From a virus, in the IMG/VR virus record IMGVR_UViG_3300005329_000153, positions 1 through 31,120 of that record: a stretch of DNA of 31,120 bases. One strand, given 5' to 3'. The notes below the pieces were generated by a model that saw only the letters and a program-made list of their open reading frames with translations, ran no database searches and was not told the origin of the DNA. A program made the position numbers and the translations under genes. Shown here in pieces: positions 29,621-31,120 of this stretch. Position 1 is the stretch's first letter. Every line of letters begins with the position of its first letter.

Positions 29621-29762
29621 TTATCAACTCCCAACCCTTAAAGTTATCTAAAGCCGTATAAGCCTGATCTCGTCTAATAGGACTAAGTAGGTGCCAAAGA
29701 CTAGAAATAACACATTGCACATCTGCAAAACCAGAAACCCTATCTATTTTAGATGCCCACAT
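29604..29762 (-). CDS. 52-aa small protein, coupled to duplicated leader
   Basis: ATG 29762 overlaps the TAA of the 19-aa duplicated peptide (TAATG). The 52 residues are Trp/Leu/Ile-rich in the first half and basic at the end. A longer same-frame start at 29804 (66 residues) would overlap the 19-aa peptide. It may be the broken remainder of an old duplicate, or an independent gene. No family recognised. Confidence 0.4.
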   Translation of the reverse strand: MWASKIDRVSGFADVQCVISSLWHLLSPIRRDQAYTALDNFKGWELINAKRG

Positions 29763-29821
29763 TAGGGAAACTCCGCCAAGCGTTGAAACTCGGCGGAGAC
29801 CCATTCGTCAACTTGTGACAT
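29762..29821 (-). CDS. 19-aa peptide duplicating the start of the 147-aa protein
   Basis: ATG 29821 overlaps the stop of the acidic gene (TAATG) and reads 19 codons to TAA. Residues 4-17 (VDEWVSAEFQRLAE) are identical to residues 4-17 of the protein starting at 29620. By my count at least 8 of these 14 codons differ, and all changes are silent. That implies both copies were kept under protein-level selection, or that the duplication is old. Confidence 0.55.
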   Translation of the reverse strand: MSQVDEWVSAEFQRLAEFP

Positions 29822-30306
29822 TACTCGTCTTCGTCTCGCTTCAAATTCTTGTCATCATTCTTGTTTTCAGGAGCAAACTCACTCGTAGAGCTCTCATCTA
29901 ACTGCTCTTCATCTGGATCCTGCTCTGGGAAACCCTTGTCATCATTAACATTAACACCAGCAAACTGAGTCACATGTACCACCTTAGAAGTTTGAGCCTG
30001 ATGCACGGGGTCAGGCTGAGGTAAAACATCAGGATGAACCTTACCTAAATTATGTTCTGGATTCTCCTGCCAGACGGGAATAGTAGAAACCTGCCCGTCA
30101 TCCCCCACATAAGGTTCAGTCTTTCCTGCCATAGGATCAGGTAAAATATTAGTCTCTACCCTGTCGTTACCCTCTACATCCACATCGTTAGGCTTATCAA
30201 CAACTACGGGCTCATCAACAGGAGTAGTAACTTCTTCATTCTTATCGTTACCCAACATTTCAGATAACGACTTTGCTGGAGCTGCTGCCTTCTTAGCTGG
30301 TGCCAC
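29821..30306 (-). CDS. Acidic, disordered virion-operon protein
   Basis: 161 residues: a Lys/Ala/Pro N-terminus, then a very acidic, Pro/Asp/Glu/Asn-rich body with no hydrophobic core, ending in a Lys/Asp/Glu tail. It lies just downstream of the capsid-type genes, so a scaffolding-like or chaperone role is possible but unproven. AGGAGG (minus strand, 30312-30317) precedes the ATG at 30306. Confidence 0.6.
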   Translation of the reverse strand: MAPAKKAAAPAKSLSEMLGNDKNEEVTTPVDEPVVVDKPNDVDVEGNDRVETNILPDPMAGKTEPYVGDDGQVSTIPVWQENPEHNLGKVHPDVLPQPDPVHQAQTSKVVHVTQFAGVNVNDDKGFPEQDPDEEQLDESSTSEFAPENKNDDKNLKRDEDE

Positions 30307-30320
30307 TTTTCCTCCTTTAG

Positions 30321-30363
30321 TAAAGTTGGCTGCACCTGTGGCGACAAGGAACAGCCAACTTTA
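30321..30363 (-). terminator. Strong hairpin in the late operon with heptamer in its loop
   Basis: TAAAGTTGGCTG (30321-30332) pairs perfectly with CAGCCAACTTTA (30352-30363): 12 bp, 19-nt loop. The loop contains CTGTGGC (30336-30342). On the minus strand it lies between the stop of the Cys-rich gene and the AGGAGG of the acidic gene. It may act as a partial terminator (setting a lower level of the downstream genes) or as a processing hairpin. Confidence 0.6.
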
Positions 30364-30364
30364 T

Positions 30365-30592
30365 CTACTTATGCGTTTCTTTGTTCTTACACCTGCAACC
30401 ATCAACCGGTCCCCAGGAGGGACAAATTGAAGTAACATCCGCTGTATGCTCACAAGGAAAATTATAAAAAGGATCATTACATTTAGGTCCGCAACGATTG
30501 GGATCATGCCAGTAAGGAACTTTTTCCTTGCACTCATCACAGACTAAAAAGGGATTAGCAAAGCCAATTTGTACATGTTTACTGGTAAGCAT
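30365..30592 (-). CDS. 75-aa Cys-rich protein
   Basis: 75 residues with CDEC, RCGPKC, a PCEH and C-x-C near the end: at least eight Cys/His potential zinc ligands. Its stop lies 2 nt from the 12-bp hairpin. The start overlaps the stop of the 110-aa gene. It is the only zinc-ribbon-like protein in the virion operon; function unknown. Confidence 0.65.
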   Translation of the reverse strand: MLTSKHVQIGFANPFLVCDECKEKVPYWHDPNRCGPKCNDPFYNFPCEHTADVTSICPSWGPVDGCRCKNKETHK

Positions 30593-30924
30593 TAATGATT
30601 AATCGATTCTAAACAGATTACGGCAGAAGCCGTATCTGAAGCCCCAGTAGCCTGATTTAAAGAAACGTTAATAGTTGTAACAGCAGGTAGGTCAAAAACA
30701 ATAACGGGAAATGCAATTGTATCTCCCGGTCCCCCAGGAATAACAACAGTACCTACTGGTGACGGAATACCTGTAACTTTTAAACCATCAGCTAATGTAT
30801 GTCTCCCAGAACCTGTCATTCGATAACGGCCTACAGGTACATTTACGCAAGAAGCCACAGCGGTGTTAGCTGCTACGTTATTACCTTGTGTACCGCTACC
30901 AACAACAGTAGTGTTGGTACGCAT
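30592..30924 (-). CDS. 110-aa small virion protein, possible capsid decoration
   Basis: 110 residues, mostly beta-strand, rich in Gly/Val/Thr/Ala with almost no charged residues. Such a composition is typical of capsid-decorating or head-fibre proteins. It starts 1 nt after the end of the probable capsid gene and is codon-biased like an abundant virion component. Heptamer at 30854. Confidence 0.55.
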   Translation of the reverse strand: MRTNTTVVGSGTQGNNVAANTAVASCVNVPVGRYRMTGSGRHTLADGLKVTGIPSPVGTVVIPGGPGDTIAFPVIVFDLPAVTTINVSLNQATGASDTASAVICLESINH

Positions 30925-30925
30925 A

Positions 30926-31120
30926 TTATGCCTCGATAATACTCGTCATAAGACCGTGCGAGTTACGCCGATGAGTACCAATCTGCCAATACTTAAACAG
31001 ACGTGCACGATAAGCATCGTACTCACCAGTGGAGTCAATTAAACGCTGCCACATATTTCCATCACGGTTCATCCAAGACCAGTCAGCATTCTGATAAATA
31101 GTAATCTGCTTCTCGTTCAT
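30926..31120 (-). CDS. Probable C-terminus of the major capsid protein (cut by window)
   Basis: The frame is open at the window edge; the Met at 31120 need not be the true start. The 64 residues visible are aromatic- and Arg-rich and end YWQIGTHRRNSHGLMTSIIEA. An 'L/YxxxGxxxRNxxGLxT' ending is seen in major capsid proteins of several phage groups (recalled). Its position at the head of the virion operon supports this. The identity can only be settled with the rest of the gene. Confidence 0.5.
   Translation of the reverse strand: MNEKQITIYQNADWSWMNRDGNMWQRLIDSTGEYDAYRARLFKYWQIGTHRRNSHGLMTSIIEA

Larger units (their letters stand above)
268..30860. repeat. Dispersed heptamer CTGTGGC/GCCACAG, 37 copies
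   Basis: Manual scan gives 37 exact copies. Plus orientation (CTGTGGC) starts: 268, 374, 1298, 3064, 4167, 4673, 7662, 10159, 13625, 16748, 17421, 19402, 21043, 25572, 28784, 30336. GCCACAG starts: 1263, 3548, 4571, 6326, 7102, 7216, 10012, 10327, 13705, 14804, 14996, 16058, 17358, 17801, 22888, 24992, 25089, 25736, 28115, 29418, 30854. The flanks prefer YCTGTGGCK. Copies lie in different reading frames and in noncoding DNA. Confidence 0.85.

Noticed and set aside
29762-29821. Programmed -1 frameshift joining the 19-aa peptide to the downstream 52-aa frame
   Set aside because: The frame relation is -1, but the TTTCCC site does not allow re-pairing of both tRNAs; TAATG stop-start coupling explains the layout more simply.
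1-31120. CRISPR array, insertion sequence, integrase or attachment site
   Set aside because: No regularly spaced repeats, transposase or integrase motifs, or tRNA-matching attachment core were found; the heptamer copies are dispersed and irregularly spaced.

Overview
The window is part of a lytic-type double-stranded DNA phage genome, by eye about 40% G+C, with a podovirus-like virion module. No integrase, repressor/attachment site, phage RNA polymerase or terminase is visible. The host cannot be fixed from sequence alone. The virion lysin at 20401-21120 has an M15-like domain of a type common in actinobacteria and their phages, and the small Cys-rich proteins, ParB-like protein, Cas4-like nuclease and Sak4-like ATPase also fit an actinobacteriophage. 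The CsrA homologue is unusual for that group, so the host call stays tentative.

Layout. 1-1998 (+): a run of very small genes, two or three of them membrane proteins, then an HTH/coiled-coil protein. 2006-2041: bidirectional terminator. 2053-2898 (-): one isolated, G+C-richer reverse-strand gene of unknown function. 2899-3260: divergent intergenic region with two extended -10 promoter candidates. 3261-19822 (+): the long early/replication operon, tightly packed with ATGA/TAATG-type overlaps. It holds small Zn-ribbon proteins, a ~160-nt strongly structured noncoding segment followed by an abnormal tRNA-like element, tRNA-Leu(UAA), an SNF2-type helicase, a ParB/DGQQR protein, an HNH endonuclease, a Cas4-like nuclease, a Sak4-like RecA ATPase, an SSB-like protein, a primase-helicase, a stand-alone DEDD 3'-5' exonuclease, an endolysin plus holin, the PolA polymerase domain as a separate gene, a CsrA-like regulator and a RuvC-like resolvase. 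19822-19864: bidirectional terminator between converging operons. 19863-31120 (-): virion module, read right to left: probable C-terminus of the major capsid protein, a small possible decoration protein, a Cys-rich protein, an acidic protein, a duplicated N-terminal peptide, a small conserved head protein, tail-tube/adaptor-like proteins, Gly-rich and Gln-rich proteins, a 1214-aa probable ejection/internal virion protein, an M15 lysin and a holin-like protein.

How it works together. The plus-strand genes give a nearly complete replication and recombination set: primase-helicase, split DNA polymerase, SSB-like protein, recombinase ATPase, exonuclease, resolvase and SNF2 ATPase. The minus-strand genes build the capsid and short tail. 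Lysis genes occur in both arms.

Most notable signals. (1) The heptamer CTGTGGC/GCCACAG occurs 37 times in my manual count, on both strands, in several reading frames and in noncoding DNA, with flanking preference YCTGTGGCK. (2) A pseudoknot-capable noncoding RNA candidate lies just upstream of a tRNA-like element whose anticodon arm is 23 nt too long. (3) A CsrA homologue begins with TTG. (4) A leader upstream of the primase-helicase has mutually exclusive hairpins around the Shine-Dalgarno sequence. (5) A four-tract G5 quadruplex motif is followed by a large GC-rich hairpin. (6) A duplicated 5' coding segment is diverged only at silent sites.
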